A stretch of 64,000 bases of DNA, from NCBI RefSeq assembly GCF_045862785.1, contig NZ_BQXO01000001.1:372001-436000 (forward strand). Reading direction: 5' to 3'. This document shows, piece by piece, positions 54,320-62,569 of this stretch. The stretch's first letter is position 1, and each line of letters begins with the position of its first letter. The translations under genes were made by a program, and so were the position numbers. Source of the DNA: Furfurilactobacillus curtus. GTDB lineage: Bacteria; Bacillota; Bacilli; Lactobacillales; Lactobacillaceae. The notes beneath the pieces were generated by a model, which was given only the letters and a program-made list of their open reading frames with translations, searched no databases and had not been told where the DNA came from.

Positions 54320-55102
54320 TTAGTCATCATCGTTGGTCGATTTGCGCCCACCGAAACGGCGATCTCGCTGTTGAAAATGTTTGATTGCCAATTTCAAATC
54401 TGCTTCTGTGAAATCAGGCCAAAACCGCTCTGTGAAATCCAACTCACTATAAGCAATTTGCCAAAGCAAGAAATTTGAAATGCGCTCCTCACCGCTCGTG
54501 CGAATCAACAAATCAGGATTGTTGTATGGCGCAAGTGAAGCGGTCATTAATGCGGCATCAACAGTAGTTGTATCAATATCTGTAAGGGACAATTGATTGG
54601 ACTTGACCTGGGCGGCAATCGCTTGAACCGCCGAGACAATTTCAGCCTGTCCACCATAGTTCAATGCAAAGTTAAGGACCATTCCTGTCGACTCTGCAGT
54701 ATCCGCCATCGCTTGATCAACTGCTCGTCGTGTTTTATCCGGCAATTGGTCAAGATAGCCCATCACGTTAACGCGGACATTTTCCTTCACCAAGTCTGGG
54801 ACAAACGTATCAAAAAAATCAACCGGTAGCTGCATTAAATAACTGACTTCGCTATCAGAACGTTTCCAATTTTCCGTTGAAAAAGCATACAAAGTCAGAA
54901 CCTTAACGCCTAAATGACTGGCAACCTTAGTAATTGTTTTTACTGTGTTCATTCCTGCCTTATGACCTGCAGCACGCGGCAAATGACGTTGCTGCGCCCA
55001 GCGCCCGTTACCATCCATGATGATCGCGACATGATTTGGAATTCGACCGAAATCAAGATTCAATTCATCAGGCATCGAAGCTGTCTTTTTTCGTCCAAAC
55101 AA
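54320..55102 (-). CDS. uppS: undecaprenyl diphosphate synthase UppS (isoprenyl transferase)
   Basis: cis-Prenyltransferase producing the C55 lipid carrier for cell-wall polymers. Catalytic Asp in AIIMDGNGRWAQQRHLPRAAGH, then LTLYAFSTENWKR, INFALNYGGQAE-like LNFALNYGGQAEIV and RTSGEERISNFLLWQ. The frame is open 46 codons further, but GGTGGAGG lies 5 bases before TTG 55102-55100, giving 260 residues, close to family length; an ATG at 55156 is a weaker alternative. It is 300 bases from frr with a terminator between, so it has its own promoter. Confidence 0.93.
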   Translation of the reverse strand: MFGRKKTASMPDELNLDFGRIPNHVAIIMDGNGRWAQQRHLPRAAGHKAGMNTVKTITKVASHLGVKVLTLYAFSTENWKRSDSEVSYLMQLPVDFFDTFVPDLVKENVRVNVMGYLDQLPDKTRRAVDQAMADTAESTGMVLNFALNYGGQAEIVSAVQAIAAQVKSNQLSLTDIDTTTVDAALMTASLAPYNNPDLLIRTSGEERISNFLLWQIAYSELDFTERFWPDFTEADLKLAIKHFQQRDRRFGGRKSTNDDD

Positions 55103-55335
55103 AATGGCCTCCACCTTTCGATTACATTCATCAAGTTTACCAAAAAAATCGTTCATTGACACCTGCCCCATTGGACATCTTAAAGGAATTAATAGCTCCC
55201 GATGATGTTCTCTGTGACGAAACTGACCATAACTCGTCAATAGCTGCGTCTGTCATAGTATGCCTCAACGATAACACAGCCCCCACTTAGCAAAACAATA
55301 AAGTAAGGCCAAATGGTTACCGCAATCATGCGATA
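55103..55335 (-). other. leader/promoter region of uppS
   Basis: About 230 bases between the frr terminator and the uppS start. Read on the minus strand it contains TGACGA-N13-TCGTCA (about 55210-55240), a possible hairpin, and CATACTATG near 55255-55265 as a weak -10. No riboswitch family was recognised, and no small gene with a good ribosome site was seen. Confidence 0.4.
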
Positions 55336-55385
55336 TAAAAAAATGCGTTACTAACCAAGATTACTTGTTGGTCGTAACGCATTTT
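55336..55385 (-). terminator. terminator after frr
   Basis: An 11-bp stem AAATGCGTTAC/GTAACGCATTT (55341-55351 with 55374-55384), with further pairing in the loop, and a long T run on the minus strand; the plus strand also has TTTTAAAA. Confidence 0.9.
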
Positions 55386-55402
55386 AAAATGACCGCATGT
55401 TG

Positions 55403-55966
55403 TTAAACAGTCATCAATTCTTTTTCTTTATCGCTGGCAATTTGATCCACATTCTTAATGGCCGCATCGGTAATTTTCTGCGTCCGCGCTTCTAAATCAT
55501 GCAACTGGTCATCAGTAAAGTCCCCGTTTTTGTGACCTTTTTTAAGCGAATCCATGGCGTCTCTTCGCACATTGCGAACGGCTACCTTGGCATCCTCCGC
55601 CTTGCCGTGGACTTGCTTAACGAGATCCTTACGTGATTCTTCAGTCAACTGTGGAATAACCAACCGAATCGCTGTCCCATCGTTGGCCGGGTTGATCCCC
55701 AAATCCGACGTTAAAATTGCGTGTTCAATTGCGTTTAAACTGCTCTTGTCAAAGGGCGTGACAAGTAGCACACGTGCCTCTGGAATGGTAATTGACGCCA
55801 TTTGGTTGATGGGGGTTGGCGCCCCGTAGTAGTCAGCGGTAATGTCAGCTAAGAGACTGGCATTAGCTCGCCCGGCTCGAATATTGCCTAACTCACGTTG
55901 AAATGCTTCTGCAGCTTTACCCATTCTTGCTTGGGCATCTTTTAAAATTGGCTCTGTTTCTGCCAT
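55403..55966 (-). CDS. frr: ribosome recycling factor
   Basis: Splits post-termination ribosomes together with EF-G. The tRNA-mimic three-helix bundle protein is recognised from LGNIRAGRANASLL, TIPEARVLLVTPFDKSSLNAIE and LTEESRKDLVKQVHGKAEDAKVAVRNVRRD (short blocks). 187 residues is typical. AAGGAG precedes ATG 55966; the 12-codon extension overlaps pyrH and is rejected. Only one base separates it from pyrH. Confidence 0.97.
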   Translation of the reverse strand: MAETEPILKDAQARMGKAAEAFQRELGNIRAGRANASLLADITADYYGAPTPINQMASITIPEARVLLVTPFDKSSLNAIEHAILTSDLGINPANDGTAIRLVIPQLTEESRKDLVKQVHGKAEDAKVAVRNVRRDAMDSLKKGHKNGDFTDDQLHDLEARTQKITDAAIKNVDQIASDKEKELMTV

Positions 55967-55967
55967 A

Positions 55968-56690
55968 CTAATCTCCTTTAACCGTGGTTCCGATGTTTTC
56001 ACCTTTTACAACCCGCAAAACATTGCCAGGTTCGTTAAAGTTAAAGACAACTAAGGGAATATTATTTTCCATCGATAACGAGGTTGCTGTGGTATCCATG
56101 ACATGTAACCCCTTGTTGATGATGTCTAAATGGCTGAGTGTTTCAAATTTGACGGCGGATTCATCCTCATTAGGATCAGCTGAATAAATGCCATCTGTTC
56201 CATTCTTAGCCATTAAAATGGCATCCGCATTGATTTCTGCGGCACGTAAGGCAGCTGTGGTATCCGTTGAGAAGTATGGTGAGCCCGTTCCACCGGCGAA
56301 AATAACCACACGATCTTTTTCAAGGTGGCGGACTGCCTTTCGTCGAATGTAAGGTTCAGCAATTTGTCGCATTTCAATTGATGTTTGCACTCGTGTTGGC
56401 ACACCAAGTCCTTCCAGACTATCTTGTAGCGCCAAAGCGTTCATGATCGTGGCTAACATGCCAACGTAATCTGCTTGGGCACGTTCCATGCCCATCTCAG
56501 AGCCTGCTTCGCCACGCCAAATATTTCCGCCACCCACAACAACAGCGATTTGTACCCCTAATTCATATACCTCACGTAATTCTTCAGCCACCGTCTTGAT
56601 TTTAGGCGGGTAAATGCCAAAACCTTGTTCGCCGGCCAAGGCCTCGCCGCTTAGTTTGAGCATGACTCGTTTATACTTCACATCAGCCAT
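55968..56690 (-). CDS. pyrH: uridylate kinase PyrH
   Basis: UMP kinase of the amino-acid-kinase fold, making UDP for RNA, DNA and cell-wall precursors. RVMLKLSGEALAG, VVVGGGNIWRG and VIFAGGTGSPYFSTDTTAALRA (short blocks) are diagnostic. 240 residues is normal. GAGGAGG precedes the ATG. It is adjacent to frr, as in most bacteria, after the tsf terminator. Confidence 0.97.
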   Translation of the reverse strand: MADVKYKRVMLKLSGEALAGEQGFGIYPPKIKTVAEELREVYELGVQIAVVVGGGNIWRGEAGSEMGMERAQADYVGMLATIMNALALQDSLEGLGVPTRVQTSIEMRQIAEPYIRRKAVRHLEKDRVVIFAGGTGSPYFSTDTTAALRAAEINADAILMAKNGTDGIYSADPNEDESAVKFETLSHLDIINKGLHVMDTTATSLSMENNIPLVVFNFNEPGNVLRVVKGENIGTTVKGD

Positions 56691-56735
56691 TAGACCAATA
56701 TCCTCCTCGATTTACATCACCAAATCTTGCTTTAC

Positions 56736-56761
56736 AAAAAGGGCGCACACTAGGTACGCCC
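56736..56761 (-). terminator. terminator after tsf
   Basis: An 8-bp stem GGGCGTAC/GTGCGCCC (56754-56761 with 56741-56748, one G-U pair) followed by five T on the minus strand. Confidence 0.8.
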
Positions 56762-56768
56762 CGTTCAA

Positions 56769-57644
56769 TTACTTGATTTGACCCATAACTTCATCAACAA
56801 AGTCATCACTCTTCTTTTCCATTCCTTCGCCAACTTGGTAACGAATGAATGAGACAACCTTGGCATTCTTAGATGAGACATATTGATCAACAGTTTGATC
56901 ACCATCTTTAACAAATGGTTGGTCGTTCAATGAGATCTCGGCTAACCACTTGTTTAATCGGCCATCAACCATCCGCTGCTTAATGTTGTCTGGTTTGCCT
57001 GCGAGGTCGTCTTCTTTAGACAAGACATCCTTTTCATGAGCCAAACGGTCGGCTGGAACATCGGTACGATCAACGTATTCAGGGTTAATTGCGGCCACAT
57101 GCATCGCAACATCCTTAGCAGTTTCAGCGTCGCCGCCTTCCAAAACAACCAAAGAAGCAATCGAACCACCCATGTGTAGGTATGAACCAAAGACTTGATC
57201 ATCAGTCTTGGTAACGACTGCGAAGCGACGAAGGCTAATCTTTTCGCCAGTCACTTGTGTTGCCGCAATGATGGCATCATTAAGGCTTTCTGTTTCACTA
57301 GCCTTTAACTTCAAGGCGGTCTCCACATCAGCCGGTTGTTCCAGAGCAATCTGGTCACTAACCGTCTTCAATAAGTCCTTAAACGTATCATTGGAGGCAA
57401 CGAAATCCGTCTCCGAGTTCAATTCAACGATCGCCGCATTGTTGCCATGGACGGCAACTTCGGCCAAACCTTCAGCCGCAATCCGATCACTCTTCTTTTC
57501 GGCCTTGGCAATCCCTTTTTCCCTAAGGAAGTCGAGCGCTTTGGCTTCGTCCCCATCTGTGGCAACTAAGGCCTTCTTCGCATCCATGATCCCGACACCG
57601 GTCTTTTCGCGTAATGCTTTAACTTGAGCTGCTGTAACTGCCAT
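56769..57644 (-). CDS. tsf: elongation factor Ts
   Basis: Guanine nucleotide exchange factor for EF-Tu. The N-terminal UBA-like domain (KALREKTGVGIMDAKKAL) and the conserved ELNSETDFVASND motif are clear; two EF-Tu-binding subdomains follow. 291 residues is typical. GAGGAGG lies before ATG 57644; six upstream codons are rejected. Downstream of rpsB, the universal pairing. Confidence 0.98.
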   Translation of the reverse strand: MAVTAAQVKALREKTGVGIMDAKKALVATDGDEAKALDFLREKGIAKAEKKSDRIAAEGLAEVAVHGNNAAIVELNSETDFVASNDTFKDLLKTVSDQIALEQPADVETALKLKASETESLNDAIIAATQVTGEKISLRRFAVVTKTDDQVFGSYLHMGGSIASLVVLEGGDAETAKDVAMHVAAINPEYVDRTDVPADRLAHEKDVLSKEDDLAGKPDNIKQRMVDGRLNKWLAEISLNDQPFVKDGDQTVDQYVSSKNAKVVSFIRYQVGEGMEKKSDDFVDEVMGQIK

Positions 57645-57682
57645 GTGAAATGGCCTCCTCATTTATGTTTGATAAGTTTTAG

Positions 57683-57734
57683 AAAAAAGCCGCCTATCAA
57701 TCTCAGGCCACAACGGTCTTAACTGATAGACAGC
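57683..57734 (-). terminator. terminator-like structure between rpsB and tsf
   Basis: GCTGTCTATCA (57724-57734) can pair with TGATAGGCGGC (57689-57699) with G-U and one mismatch, followed by six T. It could attenuate rpsB read-through into tsf. Confidence 0.55.
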
Positions 57735-57747
57735 CTAAGGTTTACGC

Positions 57748-58530
57748 TTAGTTGTTTGCTTGTTGATTGTCGCCTTCAACGGCTTCAACGATGTCTTCCA
57801 TCGAATCACCACGTTTAGCAGCTTGTTGGTCATCGGCGCCTTGGTCTTCGCCTTGACGTCCCTCGATCACAGCATCGGCCATCTTTGATGAAATCAAACG
57901 AATCGCACGAATTGCGTCGTCGTTTGATGGGATAATGTAGTCGATATCATCTGGATCCGTATTCGTGTCAACCATAGCTACGATTGGAATATTTAACTTG
58001 TGGGCTTCTTGGACCGCAATTTGTTCCTTACGTGGGTCAACGATGAACATTACATCAGGCACGCCAGGCATATCTTCAATCCCACCCAAGAATTTCTCAA
58101 GCTTTTCACGTTGCTTCGTTAAAAGGGCAACTTCCTTCTTAGGGAGACGATCAAAGGTACCGTCTTCGGCCATTTTCTTTAAATCTTTCAAACGTTTGAT
58201 CCGCGTTTGAATCGTGTTCCAGTTAGTCAACGTCCCACCAAGCCAACGGTGGTTAACGTAGTACATACCAGCACGAGTTGCTTCTTCTTCAATAGAGTCT
58301 TGGGCTTGCTTCTTGGTTCCAACAAATAAAATGTTGCCACCCTTTGCAGCTTCATCCTTCACGAAATTATAAGCAACGTCAGCCATCTTCACCGTTTTTT
58401 GTAAATCGATGATATAGATTCCGTTACGTTCCGTGAAGATGTACGGCTTCATCTTAGGGTTCCAGCGACGGGTCTGGTGACCAAAGTGCACACCAGCTTC
58501 AAGCAATTGTTTCATTGAAATAACAGCCAT
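57748..58530 (-). CDS. rpsB: 30S ribosomal protein S2
   Basis: Ribosomal protein of the 30S head-body junction. LLEAGVHFGHQTRRWNPKMKPYIFTERNGIYIIDLQKT (short blocks) and YVNHRWLGGTLTNW are invariant family blocks. 260 residues includes an acidic C-terminal tail. TTTGGAGG precedes the ATG. A strong promoter lies upstream. Confidence 0.98.
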   Translation of the reverse strand: MAVISMKQLLEAGVHFGHQTRRWNPKMKPYIFTERNGIYIIDLQKTVKMADVAYNFVKDEAAKGGNILFVGTKKQAQDSIEEEATRAGMYYVNHRWLGGTLTNWNTIQTRIKRLKDLKKMAEDGTFDRLPKKEVALLTKQREKLEKFLGGIEDMPGVPDVMFIVDPRKEQIAVQEAHKLNIPIVAMVDTNTDPDDIDYIIPSNDDAIRAIRLISSKMADAVIEGRQGEDQGADDQQAAKRGDSMEDIVEAVEGDNQQANN

Positions 58531-58647
58531 GTGTTAAATCCTCCAAAAATGTTTTGTCCTCCCCAACGCTCATTTGACCACCTCACTTATCCCTAAGCAA
58601 CGAAGCAGTCATCACGTTGAGTGTGAATTGGCTTTAAACCGTCAATC

Positions 58648-58676
58648 AGTATAGCAAACAACCGCCGCGCTGACAA
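58648..58676 (-). promoter_or_regulatory. sigma-A promoter of rpsB-tsf
   Basis: TTGTCA (58671-58676), 17-base spacer, TATACT (58648-58653) with an extended TGC in front. The leader before rpsB is about 110 bases and might carry S2 autoregulation, but no known motif was recognised. Confidence 0.8.
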
Positions 58677-58715
58677 GCTAAACTACCGGGAACGTTTGCA
58701 TTAAATCCAAAAATA

Positions 58716-58988
58716 TTAACCAACACTGATGCCATGCTCATGCAGAAACGCAATTTTTTTGGCCCGTGATTGATGCTTAAACGCATATTCGGCCTTTAAA
58801 GCACTCGATTTGTCGGGAAAGGCCTCGGCGTACAATAACCGCAAAGGATGTCGAAATTTTGGTCGAGTATATTTTGCCCCTTGTCCAGCTTGATGCGTGG
58901 CAAAACGTCGACCGACATCGTCTGTAAAGCCGCCGTATAGCGACTGGTCCGCACATAAAATGACATAAAAATAGTAAGGCTTAGCCAT
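58716..58988 (-). CDS. GIY-YIG nuclease superfamily protein
   Basis: A 90-residue single-domain GIY-YIG protein of the YazA/UPF0213 group. The degenerate signature YYFYVILCADQSLYGGF carries the conserved Tyr and Gly residues, with downstream Arg (VGRRF) and a C-terminal FKHQSRAKKIAFL. Nuclease activity of this group has not been settled. The start ATG 58988 overlaps the end of the upstream methyltransferase by 8 bases, so they are translationally coupled; the same pair (yabB-yazA) is found in Bacillus. Confidence 0.9.
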   Translation of the reverse strand: MAKPYYFYVILCADQSLYGGFTDDVGRRFATHQAGQGAKYTRPKFRHPLRLLYAEAFPDKSSALKAEYAFKHQSRAKKIAFLHEHGISVG

Positions 58989-59757
58989 GCTGTGGTCGCC
59001 GTCCCTCTGGACCATACAACAATTGGGCGACGTGCCCAATATACGTTCCAGCATCATCTGCCACTGTTAATGGCGGTAAAATCGTCAAGCCGCCTGACCG
59101 GCCATCTTTAATCGCATCCACTAAGAACATATTCGCTGGACGATTAGGTTTGGGGTACACAAATTGCACTCGCTTGGGCATTAACCGATGAGTAGTTAAA
59201 GTGGTCATCATTTCTAAAAAACGATCTGGTCGAAACACAAAGTAGGCATGGCCCGACATTTTAAGCAAACTGGCAGTGGTTTCAACGACTTGAGCCAAAG
59301 TCGTAGCGATTTCATGCCGGGCAATGGCTAAATGCGGATTAGGATTTTTCTGGGACAATGGCTGGTTCGGAAAATACGGTGGATTACACGTCACAACACT
59401 GGCAGAATCTGGTTTAATAACGTTTGTTGCCTGCGCTAAATCTAGGTGGTGAACCGTAACTTGCTCGGTCAACTGATTTAAGGCAACCGAACGCTGCGCC
59501 ATATCTACTAATTTAGGTTGAATTTCAATCAGATGAATTGCCCCAGCCGTCTTGTGACTGAAAAACAAACCGACGGCTCCATTACCAGCGCATAAATCCA
59601 CCGTCAAACCACGGCGTGTTCGATCAGGTTGTGCAAAATCAGCTAGCAAAACGGCATCTAATGAAAACGAAAACACCGCTGAATTCTGAATAATCGAAAT
59701 ATCCGCACCGTAGAGTTGATCAATACGTTCGCCACTTTTTAACTCCGACTGCTCCAT
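58981..59757 (-). CDS. TrmN6-like tRNA1(Val) (adenine(37)-N6)-methyltransferase
   Basis: A 258-residue class I SAM-dependent methyltransferase. The SAM-binding DLCAGNGAVGLF and the adenine-N6-type catalytic motif NPPYFPN are present, matching YabB/YfiC-type TrmN6 proteins. Substrate identity is inferred from the family and from the neighbouring yazA-like gene. AAAGGAG precedes the ATG. A TATAAT lies at 59797-59802. Confidence 0.88.
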   Translation of the reverse strand: MEQSELKSGERIDQLYGADISIIQNSAVFSFSLDAVLLADFAQPDRTRRGLTVDLCAGNGAVGLFFSHKTAGAIHLIEIQPKLVDMAQRSVALNQLTEQVTVHHLDLAQATNVIKPDSASVVTCNPPYFPNQPLSQKNPNPHLAIARHEIATTLAQVVETTASLLKMSGHAYFVFRPDRFLEMMTTLTTHRLMPKRVQFVYPKPNRPANMFLVDAIKDGRSGGLTILPPLTVADDAGTYIGHVAQLLYGPEGRRPQHG

Positions 59758-59976
59758 TTAACTTCTGAACTCCTTTTTAGAAAACTTGCTGTAATGATTA
59801 TATGGTCGTTAATCTAACTTGCATTTAAACGCGCAAATGTTCATACTTCTATCAGATTATTACGGTCTATTGTTAAAAAAGCAAGCCTATTAGGCTCCAG
59901 CAACAACGATGGCGCAAATGAGACCCACGATCGTGTATATTTCAATCAGTTGACTTATATTAATGGAGGAATGCTT

Positions 59977-60660
59977 GTGTTTTACTCATTCATGCGAGCC
60001 ATTGTCCGACTCATTCTCTGGCTCATCAATGGTCGACCACATTATTTGCATAAAGATCGCCTACCAAAGGGCACCTATATTCTGGTTGGCCCCCATCGGA
60101 CTTGGTTTGATCCAATTTACTACGCGGTGGGTGCCGCCCCACGCAAATTTTCCTTTATGGCCAAAAAAGAACTCTTTAAGAATCCAATCATTCGTTTCAT
60201 TTTAGTTCATGCCAATGCCTATCCAGTCGACCGGGACAATCCGGGGCCTTCGGCAATTAAAACACCGGTAAAATTATTGAAAGCTGGCGAACTATCCACA
60301 ATTATCTTTCCTTCTGGGACCCGCCACTCCAGCGAGATGAAAGGCGGCGCCATCGTCATTGCCAAATTAGCGGGGGTACCCTTAATTCCCACGGTCTATC
60401 AAGGCCCATTAACATTTCGCGCCTTATTTTCTCGTCGGACCACCACCGTTAGCTTTGGCGATCCAATCATGATCGATCGTAAGTTCAAACTTGATGAAGC
60501 GGGCCAACAACAAGTCGATGCCAAACTCCAAGCAGCGTTCGACGCATTAGATCAGGAAATCGATCCACATTTCCACTATGTTGATCCAAATCAAAAAGAA
60601 CAAGCTGCCTACCAGGCTAAAATTGCCGCAGAAACAAAAGCGGAGACCAAGCACCACTAA
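59977..60660 (+). CDS. plsC: 1-acyl-sn-glycerol-3-phosphate acyltransferase (PlsC-like)
   Basis: Membrane-associated acyltransferase forming phosphatidate, the CdsA substrate. The catalytic HX4D motif is visible as PHRTWFD near residue 40, and the glycerol-phosphate site as PSGTRHS near 108, a variant of the more usual EGTR. An N-terminal hydrophobic segment (about 5-18) anchors it. GGAGG lies 7 bases before GTG 59977; an ATG two bases after GGAGG is too close. About 227 residues with a charged Gln/Lys tail. It is divergent from the methyltransferase pair. Confidence 0.9.
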   Translation: MFYSFMRAIVRLILWLINGRPHYLHKDRLPKGTYILVGPHRTWFDPIYYAVGAAPRKFSFMAKKELFKNPIIRFILVHANAYPVDRDNPGPSAIKTPVKLLKAGELSTIIFPSGTRHSSEMKGGAIVIAKLAGVPLIPTVYQGPLTFRALFSRRTTTVSFGDPIMIDRKFKLDEAGQQQVDAKLQAAFDALDQEIDPHFHYVDPNQKEQAAYQAKIAAETKAETKHH

Positions 60661-60687
60661 ATTAATTAGTTCCTTTAAACCACAAAC

Positions 60688-60716
60688 AAGCCGTCCTGAC
60701 AAGAAAGGGCGGCTTA
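60688..60716 (+). terminator. terminator after plsC (possibly bidirectional)
   Basis: A 10-bp stem AAGCCGTCCT/AGGGCGGCTT with one G-U pair (60688-60697 with 60706-60715) and ATTTG following. The convergent ABC gene ends 30 bases away and may use it too. Confidence 0.75.
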
Positions 60717-60745
60717 TTTGTGACTTAGCTTAGTGTATCAGAGCG

Positions 60746-62569
60746 CTAATCTTGTGATTCATGTAATAATGCTGCGCGATCATCACCATCTACTGTAGTT
60801 TGCAAGCGATACATATCATAGTAACGACCGCGTTGGGCTAACAAAGTTTCATGGTTTCCATGTTCAACAATTCGTCCATGATCCAACACTAAAATTTGAT
60901 CAGCATCACGAATAGTCGACAGTCGATGGGCAATTGCGATCGTCGTCCGTCCGGTCCGTAGCTTAGCTAAGCCGTCCTGAATTAAGGCTTCCGTCTCCGT
61001 ATCAATATCGGCGGTCGCTTCGTCCAGAATTAAAATCTTGGGATCATGAGCAACCGTTCTTGCAAATGAAATCAATTGCCGTTGCCCCCCGGAATAACTC
61101 TTTCCGCGCTCGATCACTCGCGCGTGATACTTTCCCGGGAGCTGATTGATAAACTCGTCGGCTGAGACAAATCGGGCGGCCGCTTCAACTTGCTCGTCAC
61201 TAATTGAATCATCGAACATGCGAATATTTGAAGCAATATCGCCATAAAACATGAATGGATCCTGCAAAACCAACCCAAATTGTTGCCGCAATTCAGCTAA
61301 ATCATACTCACGAATATCGCGATCATCAACCAAGACTTCGCCTGAATCGTATTCGTAAAATCGCATTAAGACATTAATGGTCGATGATTTTCCCGAACCA
61401 GTGTGACCCACTAGGGCTAATGTTTGCCCTGGCTCCACAGTAAACGAAACGTCATGTAAGACATCATGTTCGCCATCATAACTAAAATTAACGTGACGAA
61501 ATTCGATCTTGCCACGTGTAACATGCGCGCCTGCGACGGGACGTTGAGTGGGCGCATATGTTTGGTCATCCATAATTTTCAACACCCGCGATCCGGCCAC
61601 CACGCCATCTTGAAAATCAGATAACGAATCCATCATATTCGCCATTGGGTTATAAAAATTATTGAGATATTGGATAAACGCGTAAATTGTCCCCGCCAAA
61701 ACAAAATGATGGAGTGCGTTAATGCCAAACATCCACAATACCGCAACTTCGCCCAAAGCGAACAAGAGGTCAATAATTGGCCCCAGCAAGAGAGAATTAG
61801 TGCTAATCATCGCTTGGCGAGTCGCAAAGTAAGCATCATTTGTTTGATCAAATTCAGCGTTCATGCGGCGCTCCTGGCGAAACTCTTGAATCACGCTAAT
61901 CCCCGTAATCGATTCAGCCAATTTAGCATTCAATTCACTCAAACGCTCTCTCATACTTCGATAGACCCGGCTGCTGAAATGCTGATAATACCAAATCACT
62001 AAACCGAGGAACGGTAAGAATGCCAACACGACCAAGGCAATGCGCGCATTAGTGGTATACATCGCATAAAAAGACGTCACGACAGAAAATAAAGCCACAA
62101 TTGCAGCTGCAAATAGCGCCCAAAACGTTTGGAAAGACATCGTATCATTTGTCAGTCGCGATAAGATTGATCCAGCTGGTACTTGATCAAAATAGCGCAT
62201 GCCTAATCGATGTAACTTGCGAAAGAGCTGAACTCGCACATTTTCTAACATGCGTTCCCCACCCATTGCATATAAAAACTCTTGGCCAAATTGAAAAATC
62301 GCTTTAATCAACGTACCCAAAAAATAAAAACCGGCAAAAAATAAGACGACACGTAATGCTGCATTATTAACCCGTAAGTATTGGTTCATGTAGGTCTGCA
62401 TTAACTTCGGCAAAAGAATGTTAATCAAACTAACCGCAAAGGCAAAAATGATGGCCCAGATAAAATCCCATTTATAGGGAGCCGCATACGGTAATAAACG
62501 CTTGATAACAATGCGCTGCTCTTTCAAAGACATGCTTTTGGACCAAGCAGACTGATGATTTTGAGCCAT
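60746..62569 (-). CDS. ABC multidrug exporter, canonical half (LmrD-type)
   Basis: A 607-residue half-transporter: six transmembrane helices (about residues 35-320) and a nucleotide-binding domain. Walker A is GHTGSGKSST, the Q loop is LVLQDPFMF, the signature is YSGGQ, Walker B ILILDEA has the catalytic Glu, and the H-loop is IAIAHRLST. It is one subunit of a heterodimeric exporter with the gene upstream (TAATG overlap). Similar pairs (LmrCD, BmrCD) export drugs, but the substrate cannot be told. Confidence 0.92.
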   Translation of the reverse strand: MAQNHQSAWSKSMSLKEQRIVIKRLLPYAAPYKWDFIWAIIFAFAVSLINILLPKLMQTYMNQYLRVNNAALRVVLFFAGFYFLGTLIKAIFQFGQEFLYAMGGERMLENVRVQLFRKLHRLGMRYFDQVPAGSILSRLTNDTMSFQTFWALFAAAIVALFSVVTSFYAMYTTNARIALVVLAFLPFLGLVIWYYQHFSSRVYRSMRERLSELNAKLAESITGISVIQEFRQERRMNAEFDQTNDAYFATRQAMISTNSLLLGPIIDLLFALGEVAVLWMFGINALHHFVLAGTIYAFIQYLNNFYNPMANMMDSLSDFQDGVVAGSRVLKIMDDQTYAPTQRPVAGAHVTRGKIEFRHVNFSYDGEHDVLHDVSFTVEPGQTLALVGHTGSGKSSTINVLMRFYEYDSGEVLVDDRDIREYDLAELRQQFGLVLQDPFMFYGDIASNIRMFDDSISDEQVEAAARFVSADEFINQLPGKYHARVIERGKSYSGGQRQLISFARTVAHDPKILILDEATADIDTETEALIQDGLAKLRTGRTTIAIAHRLSTIRDADQILVLDHGRIVEHGNHETLLAQRGRYYDMYRLQTTVDGDDRAALLHESQD

